DNA of 64,000 nucleotides, taken from Lutraria lutraria (lineage: Eukaryota > Mollusca > Bivalvia > Venerida > Mactridae). Location: assembly GCA_964023205.1 (NCBI GenBank), contig OZ026838.1:27369843-27433842 (forward strand), read 5' to 3'. A program made the translations under genes and the position numbers. Under the pieces are notes generated by a model. It saw only the letters and a list, made by a program, of their open reading frames with translations. It had not been told where the DNA came from and searched no databases. Shown in pieces: positions 35,744-48,600 of this stretch. Within the stretch, counting starts at the first letter, position 1. Each line of letters opens with the position of its first letter.

Positions 35744-35812
35744 GTAAGTATATTTGCTTTATGCGAAATTGATGCTGCGTTTTACATGTCTGTCGTTCTT
35801 TGGTTTTGATAC

Positions 35813-36205
35813 AGTGAAAGGCTACAGTGATTTGAAGTCAGAGACCTTAACCACTCGACCACGGAGGTGGATCTCTGTTGTGTGGAAGCATATAAATTGT
35901 CGATGGTTGCGCTGTCCTGTATTAGCTTTATATTTGGATTTTGCTGCATCACTTGAAACACAGCTAGACGAGCGCATTTCATTCTGATATATACCCCTTA
36001 ATTCTGAAGGAATTCTAAAACACGACCCTTTATCAGTGAGAGGTTACAGTGATTTGAAGTCAGAGACATTAACCCCACGACCACGGAGGTGGATCAATTG
36101 TCGATGGTTGAGCAGTCCTGTATTAGCTGTATTTATTGCATCACTTGAAACACAGACGAGCGCATTTCGGATATCTACCCCTTCGGAAGGAATTCCAAAA
36201 CATGA
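35813..36205 (-). repeat. Two tandem tRNA-derived SINE-like units
   Basis: Two related units (about 35813-36030 and 36036-36205). On the minus strand each has the tRNA-Leu/Ser type A box (TGGTCGAGTGGTTAAGG in the first), followed by TCTCTGACTTCAAATCACTG and a common body with CAAGTGATGCA. The first is cut off at the V-ATPase intron junction. Copy A keeps only the tail of one unit (about 5353-5470). Confidence 0.65.
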
Positions 36206-36842
36206 ATTTTGCATGAACTTTTCTTGCATACTTCATGAATAGTTCAAGAAGTATTGATAACTAGCAACCGAATAATTAAATGCTTTAACATATTATGTAC
36301 AAGGCGTATATTGACATTTTCATACATATTTTTAATTCAACTTTTAACAATTTCCCACAATATACCAACATTTATTGATTTTGTCCACATAGTGCTTCTT
36401 TCGACGTAATAACATGCTTTACTAAAATCGAAAAAGCAACAAATTAGAAATCTATAATGTGTGTTATTAATTTAGTCCATGAAGTACAAAACTATTGTCA
36501 CTTGTTCCCATTCCCGCCCTAAATCCTGCTTAAATTGTGATTCAATGTAAAGATCGTAACTTTCTGCCTAATTTACCTTTCTGCCAGCGTATCTTAGCCA
36601 CGCCTCCATTGACAACGCGATCTCGTTGTTACCATGCGAAACAAGCGCAATAAAAATGGTGGATGTTTCAGGTCAGCGACGCAGAAATCAGACAGTCATT
36701 CTTCCTCTTTCATTACTGTACAGTATCCCTCTCTGGGTCATCATCGTACAAGAAAATATGGTCAAGGTGACTCCAAAAACAGCAAGGTTAAAACCAGATA
36801 AAAAGTCTTGTGTGGTGGTAGAACTACATGTATGTAGAGGCA

Positions 36843-39270
36843 TTAGCTGAGGAGAGCAAACCCCTGCTTGAGAGCCTCGATGCTTGGTACGCTGGCAAGG
36901 TCCTCGGGCAGTGCATTTCATAGTCTTGTGGTAGACGGGAAGAAGGTCTGTTTCCGGTATTCGGTGCCACACCATAACAGAATGTATTTTGCAATGTTTC
37001 CACAACGCGTTGTTACTGTGGCCGGACGGAGGTGAGCTGCAGGTGTGATGGCCACGTGGCCGTTTATGATACTGTTCATCATGACAAGTTTTGTATGTTC
37101 TCGCCTCTGATGCAGGATTTGCCAGCCTAGGTCAGCTATCAACCAGGAGGTTTCTGTAATTGCCCCGAACGAAAACGTGCCGTTCGCCGCTGCACGGCTT
37201 CGACATGGCTAATTAAGCCTGGTTTGTTTGGATCCCAAGTAGATGAAGCGTACTTCAGAATCGGACGCACCGCAGACGACAAACTCCTTTACAAGGTAAT
37301 AAAGACAGTCGAAGATGCTACATCATTACTGAGAGACCTGGATGCCCACAAGAATGGAAGCGAGATGTCGTTTAAACCTGACCATGAACCTATTGACTGC
37401 AACCGGACAAGAAGCTGCGAATCCAACTGAGTAGCAGTCCTTCAATGCCGTAGTGCTGCAGCTTGAAGAGGAGGTGTTTATGTGGGACACGATCAAATGC
37501 CTTGGCAAAGTAGCACAGTGTCAATCTGCTCGTCGGCATGGAGCGATAACATTTTGATATGTCTTAAAGTGTGAGAATAAGCTGAAAACCAGGTGCGTTT
37601 CCAGTGGAAGCCATGCTTTTGGTGTGCCAATATCTAACGGTGGTCAAGGTGTACCATTACTTGGCTGTAAATGATGTGCTCCAGTCTAGCTTCAAACAGA
37701 TGTCAGTGATAAAGGTCAGTGGTTGTCTGAGGTGCTACGGTTACCTTTATTGAATTCTAGGGTGATCAGGAACTCGACCTTGCTGGAGTGATGCCTGGAA
37801 CACAAGAGTTAGTGCTGGAGAGATTACTTTAGATGTCTCGTTCAGGAAATTAGTTGTGTTTCCGTCGGGCCAGGTCACCTTGTTGGGATTCAATGTGTGT
37901 AGCAGTTTCCTCCGTCGGAGAACTGAGACATTCCTTGGAAGGGACGACCAGACATATTAAGTATGTTAGTGTGATCTTCCTCAGTTGATACGCTTGAAAA
38001 CTGCTTGTTGAACAAAATTGCGTTGACCTTTGGATCACTGTGCGCCAAGCTTTCTTTTTTTAGGAATGAAACGCCAGAGCTGTCACACTTCGTCTTGCCT
38101 TTGATGTGGGAAAACACTTTTCCCTACTACTATCATCAGCTATACTCGCACGACGTATGTACGTGTTATAATTATGCTTTCCGTCATTCATACTGTGTGC
38201 TCTTCTGTAGCGATTGGTAACGCTCAATGTCGTCTCTGTCGCCGGAATGTTTGGCTTTACGAAACGCTCGCTTCTCTTTTAATGCGACGGTTTATCCATG
38301 GTTGGCTATACATTGATGACGTCATCAAGGATGGTACGTATCGGTTGTTAGCATTTGTGCAACATTATCTGAACGAGGTCTAAAGAGTGTCTTCGTTGGT
38401 GGTAGTTGAGTAGATATCTATAAAATCAGAGGTGGTAAAAGCATTGACTGCTTGTTTGAGGTCTTCTGGCTTTTTTCAAAGAGCAGGATCTTGTGCTTGG
38501 CAGGACCCTGGAGCTTGCTTAGACTATGACAATAGTGTGGTTACTCACACCTGGTAGGGGTTAAAGTTTCTATATGAGTGATGATCCAGCATCAAGCACG
38601 GTGTTAAGGAATGACTGGGAAATGTCGGCGGGGTATCAGTTCCCATCTTAGTCGTTTCCCAGCAGATGTTGAGAAGGTTCATGTTCCCCCATGTCCAAAT
38701 GGTGGACTTCGGGTATTGGGATTGCAAGTCTTTAATGTTCTGACATAACTCCTCAGCAAGGCCGATACTGGGTGGGCGGTACACTGCAACTACAATCAAA
38801 GGCGGCCTAACAGGTACGTCAAAAGAGGGTGCACAAAACTATGCATTCGTTGTGACTTGTATCTGGTGGCATTTTCTTTAGCTACTATCTGACTCCACCA
38901 TGAGGACTGTCAGGGCGATCACGTCTGGATACATTGTAGTATCTAGCTGGAATCACATCACGCTCAAAGAAACCCTGATGTAACCAGGTTTCAATTTTGT
39001 CTCGTTTCACCTATACAAAGATATTTCATTGGAAGCAAAACCACGAAAGGTCAGACTATAATCTGAGGTAATCTGGTATCCATGCCATGAACATTCACCA
39101 ATTGATACTTTGACATTGTGTTAATTCATATTGCAAATAGTAGTGGAAAATGCTACCGCAGTCAACGTAAGAAACCTCTTTCAACAGCTTGATATCATAG
39201 TTCATGATTAGCAGATCATCGTCGCACATTGTTCTTGTATGGGTGGATGAGTGATTATGTTGATCTACCA
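36843..39270 (-). pseudogene. Degenerate non-LTR retrotransposon ORF2, more complete (copy B)
   Basis: Minus-strand LINE with more parts than copy A. Endonuclease (about 39270-38545) has DDDLLIMNYDIKLL, TWLHQGFFERDVIP, RRDRPDSPHGGV, VAVYRPPS and TWGNMN. RT (about 38117-37320) has AKAFDRVPHKHLLLKLQHYG. The C-terminal part (about 37142-36843) has SIINGHVAITPAAHLRP and FFPSTTRL-stop-NALPEDL and ends in a normal stop at 36843-36845. Frameshifts and stops occur throughout. The WNALP-like end and the GDxN-type endonuclease place it near CR1/L2/Jockey. It once made element cDNA at the insertion site. Confidence 0.85.
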
Positions 39271-41000
39271 TGTTTTAACGTTTAATGTTTTTGTACAATA
39301 AATTGACGAGTTCTTATGAATCCTAGAAAGGCTATATTCAATGTCGACAACGACTACTCATTCAAACGCTCGTTTTATCTCTTCGATTTTGCTAATTCTT
39401 CGTTGTAAATGGTGAAAATAATTAATACGTTATATTTTGTATCGAATATCTTATTATGTTACGTAAGCCATGAATTAGCTTTACCTGTATATAACCACCA
39501 TTGAATAACACGTGGTTAGGACGTCATATGTTAGGAATGTGTCAATATTATGTTTGATCACACCAATACATGCTTGACACAGTAGGCTACTTGTAATTCA
39601 TTATTTTGTATAAGTAGCCCAAGGAGGCAAGATTTGGTTTGTATATCGATTGAAACAGCTTAGGTTCAACCTTGAAATTGACATTTTGTAAAGTAAATGT
39701 TTTTGACTGATAGTATTGTTGTTAACTTGATTTTAAGACAAATTTCCCCCTTTCTTCAAATTGACATGATTTCCCCTTCTTGAGGGCCCTGTCCCCTAAA
39801 ATGTAATTAGGGCCCTGCAAGATAGTACTAGGATTTGTATTTGGTTTGTGTTACATCGTATTTGATGTGTGGTGATTGTGCATAAGGACGAATCACCGGA
39901 AGTTGGGGACGAAACGATGCTCGAACTGGTTCCTGAATTAGTTAGAATGATGGTAGGACCCATCCTGAAGGAGACCAGCAATCCACATATGGCAGTTGGC
40001 AAGCCAAACCATCGGATCATCCCTTGTTGAAGTCAGTGTGTTTAAGACATTCCTTTTAAGACACACGAGCGATTCCACAATAGTGACAGCGATAAAATTT
40101 TGATAACGCCAATTTTCGTGGGACGCTACATAGCTTACAAAGAGTTAGGAAACACTGATCATTCAAGATTAATTTTTAAACTTGTTTTAATTTGCCTTTA
40201 CCTACATTATGATTAAAGTTTGTTGTTTCTATCTGAGCATAAGGCAGAATAGATATGAAGATACAATTATTTTGAAAGTCCAGTATAATATTTGTTAAGT
40301 GGGATCACTCAAGCTGATGTATGACGGTCTGCTTAATGAGGTTTGTAGACTTTGGCAAGTAGGTACTTTTGAAATGGTTTGTTTATGTCGTATGTTATCA
40401 ACTGTCTGTGACTTATCATCCAAAGCATCTACCCCTGAAAATAATAATAATGCAGTATTATCAATATTATAATATACAGGAACTTGTTAATGTGTCTATA
40501 TTTGAGATACAGTTTTATGCATGTGCAGAAATTCTGCCTTTGAATACTAAGTACTCAGTGTAGTGAAATGAAAAGTCCAAAAGAAACAATACTAAGTTGA
40601 TTATCAACTTCTTGTAGGAGAAGCTGATTTTTGTGGATTTGTGTTGTACACCGATGTAGTGTTTATCAGTTAACACTCCTATGATGCCAATCGCTGATAA
40701 GCCACGCCTACTTGTCCAGTAGCATGCCTCTCTGATAGTATCATACAAGTAGTATAATTATGACTTTAGTTCTGAACAGGGCTAGTGTACATGTAACAAT
40801 AAATGTATATAATTAATATCTTGTAATTAAGTCCTTACCACCACCACCTATGAGACGTTCAAGAAACATTTTTGTAAAGAAATGTCTATATGATCTCACT
40901 TCTAAACATTGTGCTCTGTGGCAACTCATGACTGGTTCTCTTTGTTTTCATCAGATTCAAGGATGTCAGTGATTGCTTGAGACTGATCGCTAAAATAGAA
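39271..41000. other. No gene supported (copy B)
   Basis: Matches copy A 7761-9305 apart from the local difference at about 40653-40870. Short minus-strand frames here have stops relative to copy A. Confidence 0.45.
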
Positions 41001-41869
41001 ATTAGATGTCCAAGAGCAACATGTCGAGCCCGCTGGGCGATGTTCATGGCACCTAATCTCATTGAAGAAAACGTATACCAAGTTATTTCAAAATCCTTGG
41101 ATGCAGCTTAGACAAGGAAAATACATTTGACCTGAAAGTGATATTGACCTTTGACCTATGGACTTTGGTTTGCCCAGGACACATCGTTTTATTGAAGTCA
41201 ATATACAGGCCCAGTTATTTCAAAATCCTTCAATACATACATAAGGTACAGTCCAGAGAGGGAAAACACATTCGACCTCAAAGTGTGACCTTGACCCTAT
41301 CGCTACTGATCTGGGTCTTGCGGCCGAAACATCGTCCCATGGTGTTTAAAAAATATGCCAAGAAATGTTCCATTTATCAATGCATATGGGAGATACTGCC
41401 CGGACAAGGTCTATGATACTCTTTTTTCTCATTTGACCTCTAAGTGTGACTTTGACCTTGGAGCTATGGACATGGGTCATGTGCGCTGCATACCGTCTCA
41501 TGTTTAACAATCATATCAAGTTATGTTCAAATATGTCAATGTATAAGGGAGATTCAGCCCGGACAAGGTCTATGATACTCTTTTTACCTTTGACCTCTAA
41601 ATGTAACCTTGACCTTGGAACTATGGAGCTGGGTATTGTGCACTGCACACGCACCGTCTCATGGTGTTTAACAATTGTGCCAAGTTATTTTAAAATATAA
41701 ATATCAATACAAAAGGGAGATACAGCCCGGACAAGGAAAATCCGGATGGACTTACTAACTAACGGACTAACAAACTAACGGACTGACTAACTGACTGACT
41801 GACGTACAGACACTCAACTGCTATTGTGGCGACTATGTCGAACCGACCGCAAGCGGGCTCGACAAATTA
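41001..41869. repeat. TGACCT-rich repeat with inverted ends (copy B)
   Basis: Counterpart of 9306-10190 with the same ends and units; the terminal GACTAAC tandem is one unit shorter. TGACCTTTGACCT at 41145-41157. Confidence 0.8.
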
Positions 41870-43745
41870 TTAAGTCAATGTAAGGTTCTATTTGTTCTCA
41901 ATTTATATATAAGTGTACTATGTTACTAACTTAATAAAGAAATATTGAATGGTTTACCAAACTGGAAAATAATTATTGTGTCAAGTTGTATGTAGTCTTA
42001 ACTTCTTATTTTAGAATTGATTATACGGTACTTATAATCAATACGATTATTTGCAGAACAAATGACAGTTCTTGAATTAAGGAACCTTGGTGGATTTTAA
42101 AACTTCTCATACACCAAGTTCGAACACCAAGATTTTCCTAATCATTTAACGTTTTTATAGAATTCTAAAGATCAGTCCCAAAACTTTGAAAGTTATGCCT
42201 CGAAAGTTATTAGGATCATTAGTAAATTTCCTTTTTTGTGCAGAGGGATACTGAATCCTTCAGACCAAGACGATGGAAAAATGCTTTGGTCTAATACGAC
42301 ATTTTAATGTTAAACAATGTAAAAAGGCATATAAATATCAGTACCATACATGAACTATTCTAAACATTGACTCCGGACCAGCTGATTTCACGCTTTTTAA
42401 CTGTTATGTGTATTTCAACACGGGATATTTCAGTATCTAATTTTCAAACATTATGTCAAACACATCATTTAAAAACCGTTCATTAAAATAGGAAACATCT
42501 TCGTCAATGTTAAAAACATTGATCATCAGGATTGTTTATGGCTTTGAAGTAGTTAGAAAGACGATCTCCCGTCACTAATTACTAAAATCGTGATTGGTGA
42601 AGGAAGACGTTTGACAGATTTAAAGTAAATTTTCACATCTTTACAGCCAAAGGCATGTTTTCTAATTTCAAATAAATTTCAAAACCTGGTAAGTAACTTT
42701 TTACAGTCATGTAACTATATACATTTAATTATACAATTTTAAAAAGAAATTTACACAAAATTCTAATTGAAATTTTGAACAGGCATCTAAGTTTCTAAAT
42801 GATGGTGTGTCTTTGGTGTTTATCCTCGCACCAATAGCTAGGGTCAATTGGCAACTTTTCCAACATTAATGGTGGAGAAATATCCCAGGCGTACACCAGA
42901 GAACAACCACGTACCCATGTTCTGTAAGCTAGCTGGACAGCTTCCTCAAGTGTGAAATTTGATCTCTGATGGGATTTGAACTAACAGCGGTGAGAGGCTA
43001 ATGATTACTAGTCAGAGTACAAAACCTCTCAAACACGAAGGTCCATTATGTTCTAAATGAATCTAAATATTTATAAATTATATCATTTTTTGTAAATTTT
43101 TATTAACTGATAGTCATACACATAGAACGTACTGTTTTCTCATTGGATATATTTTCTAAATAGTATACATAAAATATTAATAGTTTTTGATAAAATCAAA
43201 CATTTTATCTTATGATATACTACTTCTAAAGATAACACAATAAAATTTGATCATGTAAATGGCCTCCTCGGACTACAGTTTTATAACATGTTCAGTTACA
43301 TAAACAATAAAATGCAGACAGCACATTTTTATGTATATTTTCTTGCTCACAATAATGATTTATTTTGAAATGATGTACAAAATAAAACGTAACATGATAG
43401 GGATCATTTACCACATTATCAAAAGATACCAATAAATGATCTCATTCAAGACAATTCATTGAGTTTATTGTCTTATGCATAAAGATTACCATTTTTGAAA
43501 AACTATCAAAAGATCAAAGATTTCGGTTTGGTATAAATGGCGGAAACAATTAGAAAAAATAGTCGGATAGGGGAAATGTGGAGTAACTAAACGTTCTAAC
43601 GAGATAATCTGTCACATAAACAATAAAACACTAAATACCGTTAGACAGTTTAGAATATTACCTATATTGTGCCTTTGCAAATGCTGCCAATCGAACCTGA
43701 AGTTTGTCATATTTGTTTGAGCTAAAAGATTTCTTAGCATTTGTA
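41870..43745. other. No gene supported (copy B)
   Basis: Counterpart of 10191-12086. It lacks about 40 bp near 43213 that copy A has at 11523, a segment beginning CAGGGTGTTCATAATA in copy A. Confidence 0.45.
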
Positions 43746-43917
43746 CAGTACAACCTCTCCAGAGTGCCCACTGCCTTGGGCAACAACCATCCTTTAACAA
43801 CAGCATCGATTTCCTACTGCACGATTTAACTATAAATTTAACCTCTCTAGAGCAACAACCTCTGAACAACATAATTTTGCTACTCCCAAATGGTGTTGCT
43901 TTGGAGAGGTTGCACTG
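43746..43917. mobile_element. Short TIR element, pogo/Tc1-like MITE (copy B)
   Basis: 172 bp, same ends and flanking TA as at 12087-12258. It was present before the block duplicated. Confidence 0.7.
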
Positions 43918-44996
43918 TATTTCGCAATTTGATAAATAAAGGATAGTTTTCGCTTGAAAGACTCGATATTTGGGACAACCAATTTCATTTTTCTTTGATA
44001 AATACTTAGTATGATGTTTTGAACTTAAAATATTTTCATTAAGATATAGGTTTGATATTTAAAGCTGATGTTCAGATATTCTCAATGATTGTAGATAAAA
44101 ATCCTTCAAAGTAGCGTTGTGTCTTCATAGACAAAGAATAAGTGTGAAATAGTTTCAGGATGAGAATGTGAGGAAATACACAATTTGTCAGTAACTGTTC
44201 GCAATCTCGTGTTATATAAGAGATGATAAGTGCCTAAGGTCCTGTAATTTATTTTAAGGTATTACATCCCCATAATACTGTACTTTTCTGACGTATGTAC
44301 ATCTGCTCGATGCTACAAAAAATGTTATATTACAAAAATGGTTCAGCACAATTATTGTTATTCCATGTAAGTTACCTTTGATTCATGTTTTAAAAAATGC
44401 AAGAGTTGTTGCCTTCGTTAAAAAAAGTACTAGGATCATTTTTCCACGGATTATTGATCAAATTTCAACGTTAATAATTGATATATATATACCGTTAGAT
44501 AATGAACATATTGCACGTGAAAATTAAATTTTACCATCATTAAAAATGATCATCCTTAATTTCTAGAGTTATTTTTCAGCGTCGAAAACCATTACCCTAC
44601 GGCTTATAGTTATGTTATGTCAGTCATCCTTACGTTTTCTATCTATATAACTTTACAAGTACTGTTTTTGAATTTGTATTTTATATTTACACTATTTGTT
44701 CGGGTTCTTCTTAAAGAGCTAGGGTTCTTTCACTGTTTTATTTATAGGGACACCTAATTTTTATTTTCTTTGAAATGATTGCATGAAACATTGAAAAAAC
44801 ACCATCCAAAGCTGAAATAAGAGTTATGTTGTTTATACATATAGAGAATGCATGATTGATTCCGTTTATCCAATGACGCTTAGGGAGCTAGCTCCAACGG
44901 GCGAGTATATTGGTATACTTTCTCCAACTCGGCACCAACCGTATATGTATTCGATTTATTCTGTTTCTACAACAAAATGAAGTCGCCAAACTGTAT

Positions 44997-45314
44997 TTAC
45001 TTGGATTTAAAAACACATATGTAGTGCCTCATGATGCGAAGGTTAATTAGTCCCATACAATCGTCATGATATTTGGAATAAATTCTATAAAATATGTTAT
45101 AACTTTTAATATCAACTTTGTTTATTGCCTCATTATATAATATATAAAGCACAATAATATGAAACGGACGAACTCGGCGCGTAGGAATACAAAGTGACGA
45201 AAATGAAACAACGCACGTGATCGACAGGATATAGCCTAGTCTGGTTCCCGTCGTACTATAGCATTTTAATACGAAGGGTAGGTAATCCATACTAGATATA
45301 GCCAAGCAGGACAA
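44997..45314 (-). CDS. Hypothetical minus-strand ORF (copy B)
   Basis: 105 residues, starting MSCLAISSMDYLPF; otherwise like 13217-13525 with Pro in SLCIPTRRV. One hydrophobic segment. No recognisable family; possibly a chance ORF. Confidence 0.2.
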   Translation of the reverse strand: MSCLAISSMDYLPFVLKCYSTTGTRLGYILSITCVVSFSSLCIPTRRVRPFHIIVLYILYNEAINKVDIKSYNIFYRIYSKYHDDCMGLINLRIMRHYICVFKSK

Positions 45315-45664
45315 ATTATTTTTCTCGTAAAGTACAGAGCGTACTATGGTGGCTCACAGTTGACATGCGTGCGTTTTCTTTTAAGCCTACTAAGCCGTGG
45401 TCACGATTTAGTAAGTCGTGCGCACGAGATAACTATAGCTAAACTACACTTGCGCGTTTTTTAAATTTTGGTTGGTCAAAACTGTCTAGGAATAATAATC
45501 TCATGCAAATGCGAAATTGCAGGCTTTCTAGAGTGCAGTTGAGTTTTAGAATTCTTGAATTCAAGTATTATGTTTTGTATAGCCTTTGAATTTCAATTTC
45601 ACTACATTTTAGGTACATATAGCTTTGTTCAGTTAGTTTCTTTTGTTTTACATGCCTTCTTTCT

Positions 45665-48600
45665 TAGCGGGATAAATAAAACGTACTTCTTGGCAAAATA
45701 GTGCAAATTTTCATACAAGCACCAAATTTGGTATAATGATGCATACATGTGTCGGGGTTAATTTAAGACCGTGTGCCAACGTGTACCTGGTCAGGAACGC
45801 TGTGGTCACACTCGGATTCGAACCCACTGTCTCCAAGCTATATGAAGTGTATAATAGGAGTGAAAACATATTGTAATCCATAGTTTATGCTCATAATATC
45901 ATTCTGACCGTAAAGAATCGGGTTTATAACCAAACTGAGGTACATGTACTGGTATACTAAAATATTTTTGACAGTTTTTTAGGCCAAGGGAATAATTATA
46001 CAGGTTATTGGAGCGGCTAAATTCGAAAGGTTGAGTTAATCATGTTTAGCCCGACATATGTAATTTTGATGGTATCTTTAAACAACTTCAATGCTTGTTG
46101 TAAGAAAATTCGGTTCAAAGTCTGCTTTAAATTGTACAGTTCATCGAGTATATAAACATCCGTCTGTCATAGAAGTCAAAATGCGTCCGTCGGTGGTACG
46201 TGGCACTACTTTCATTTGATATAAGATGAATACACTTCGTCCAATTAATCAGTAGTATGCAAGTTTAGGTTCGTACATACCTGCATTTTCAAAATGCCTT
46301 TTGCTGTTTTCAGTATTTTGTAGCAGACATGTTTGTCTAGGAACCGTGCCTCAGAATTTTGATGTAGTCTATTAGCGGGTTTCAGGATACGGAATATCTT
46401 ACGAACATTGGACAATATAAAATAATATGAGAAACAGTTCCCCGTATTATTCATTTATAGTAATTTATTTTAAGGCTAATTGTAATATAGTTCTAAATAC
46501 TGAGTGATTTGTATAGTTGATATTAACGTTTGATATTGGTTTATAGATATGCTATTTGTTTCAAATCACTGGCAATAGACTTTATACACTGGATTTATTT
46601 AAGTATATACTTATGGTTTAGTTTTTAAATCTGTAAATTGACGAACTTGATGTGACCAGTCATCGAATACCGATACATTAATGAGTGTGCCAAAACATTC
46701 AATTCCTTATTGGCCAAACTCAGTGCCGATTATGATGTCGCTCTTGAAATGAAATAGTGCTAAAAGTCTTACATCTCTTAGCAACAGAGAAAGGCGTTCA
46801 ATACAAAACGTAATGTGAAGTCGGTCGAATACTCGGCAGGCATTCGAGAAAAAAACATTTGCTGAACTAGTTACATACATTATTCGAAACACAAACTTTG
46901 TCGGACGAGTGCCATAGTTCAACTGTCTGAGCAGGCACCTGAGACTGAAACAGTTGGATTCTGAATTAGAACCGCCCGCAATAACGCGGTAAGAAAGTCT
47001 TATTGACTTTGAAGAAAGATACAGACCATGCATTGTTTGCTGCATGTGCTAATGATCCATGAAAACAAATTCAGTAGTAATTTCGTACCAGAAGTCAGTT
47101 GATATCAGTACCCAAAAAATCCCTTGAATTAGTGAGTAAGGTACAATATGGGTCAAACAATGAAGCGCAGATGGAACAGTGCAACTTTAAGTCTCCTTTG
47201 CAATAACTCAATTACTTCAGTATAACTGTCATAGAGGTATTCACCGTACAACAAATGTCCATCTTCATTCCAAGACAAACAAAATTTGCTATTTACATTG
47301 ACCTTTTGATTTTATGTAGACAATGAAACGACATCTAATTGATATCTTGTTTCAGTGCGGTATATGTACATAATATAAACGTGTCCACAATGGTTGGAGG
47401 AAATGTTGTACAACGATGTTGAGTAGTTTGTTCACTAGTGCTACACCGTGGACTCTTTACAATATAACATTGGTCACACTTCTGGCTCCACTACGTCAAT
47501 ATCATCATTTCATGGGACGGACATTTCTTTATTTCAACATACGATACGAACGTTGCCGATGAAAAACAACCACGTTGACTTGTACATTCAAGAGATTGTT
47601 TGGGTACCCGCATCAATCGGTGTACCATCTATACCCGAACAATACGCAAATATAATTCTAGCATACTTTTTTCACAAATGAATCAACCATCTTCATTGTC
47701 TGATAATTTTCTTGACATGGAGACCAGCATTATCAAACAAAATATGAACTTTAAATACCAATGCCTTCAAAAGGTTTTGATTCCATATCTTGTGTGGGCG
47801 ACTTTCCATACCAATGAAAAGTGGGCGTCCTAGTTTCAACTATCGCTGAATGCTGTCTTACCCATCTTACATGAGCAAGCTCATTCCGTTGCCATCATAA
47901 AAAATCCAATTATAAGGTCCGAGATATCACCAATTTCCTCAATCCATGTCAAGTTCCTTTGTTCGCTCTTGCCAAACAAATTCAGTGGCAATGACAAAAT
48001 TTCGTTGTTTATGTTTGGTGGTTTGCACGTTAAAATGATGTCTCTGAAAGTTGTTGGTATTATTTTGAAAGATAGTGGGTGGATATCGACACTTACAGTG
48101 TCCAATATCGCTACCATGGATGTTGCTTAATCATCCTTTTTGGCATACAATGTTTCTAGAACACGACTTGCCCACCAGACCACAGCGTATGCTCTATATA
48201 AATTAAAATTTGGTGAATATATATACGGGATAATCTGAGACCGTTCTGAATTTCACTGTCTCCTGATTGAAAACTGGTCTGGCATACCAGAAAAGATAAG
48301 TTCTCAGATTTAGTTTTGGAACAAGGTTCTTGCACTCCAGATAATAACACTTATATATTTGTCCAACCATATAGAGAAGCAAATTTTGTAATTTACCGTT
48401 AAGTACTTGTTCCCTTTATTTTTGCATTAGACCATATAAATTATGTTAGTTCGGGTCCTTATTCATTTACATGATATGATTTTAATAGTTGATAATACTT
48501 TTATCTTTCAATAAAAACACAAGGTGTATTTATTTAGTAGAAAGTTAAAGCATGACGTCTGGGGAGTGAAATCTTCAGTTACAATGAAAGCAAACTGTGA

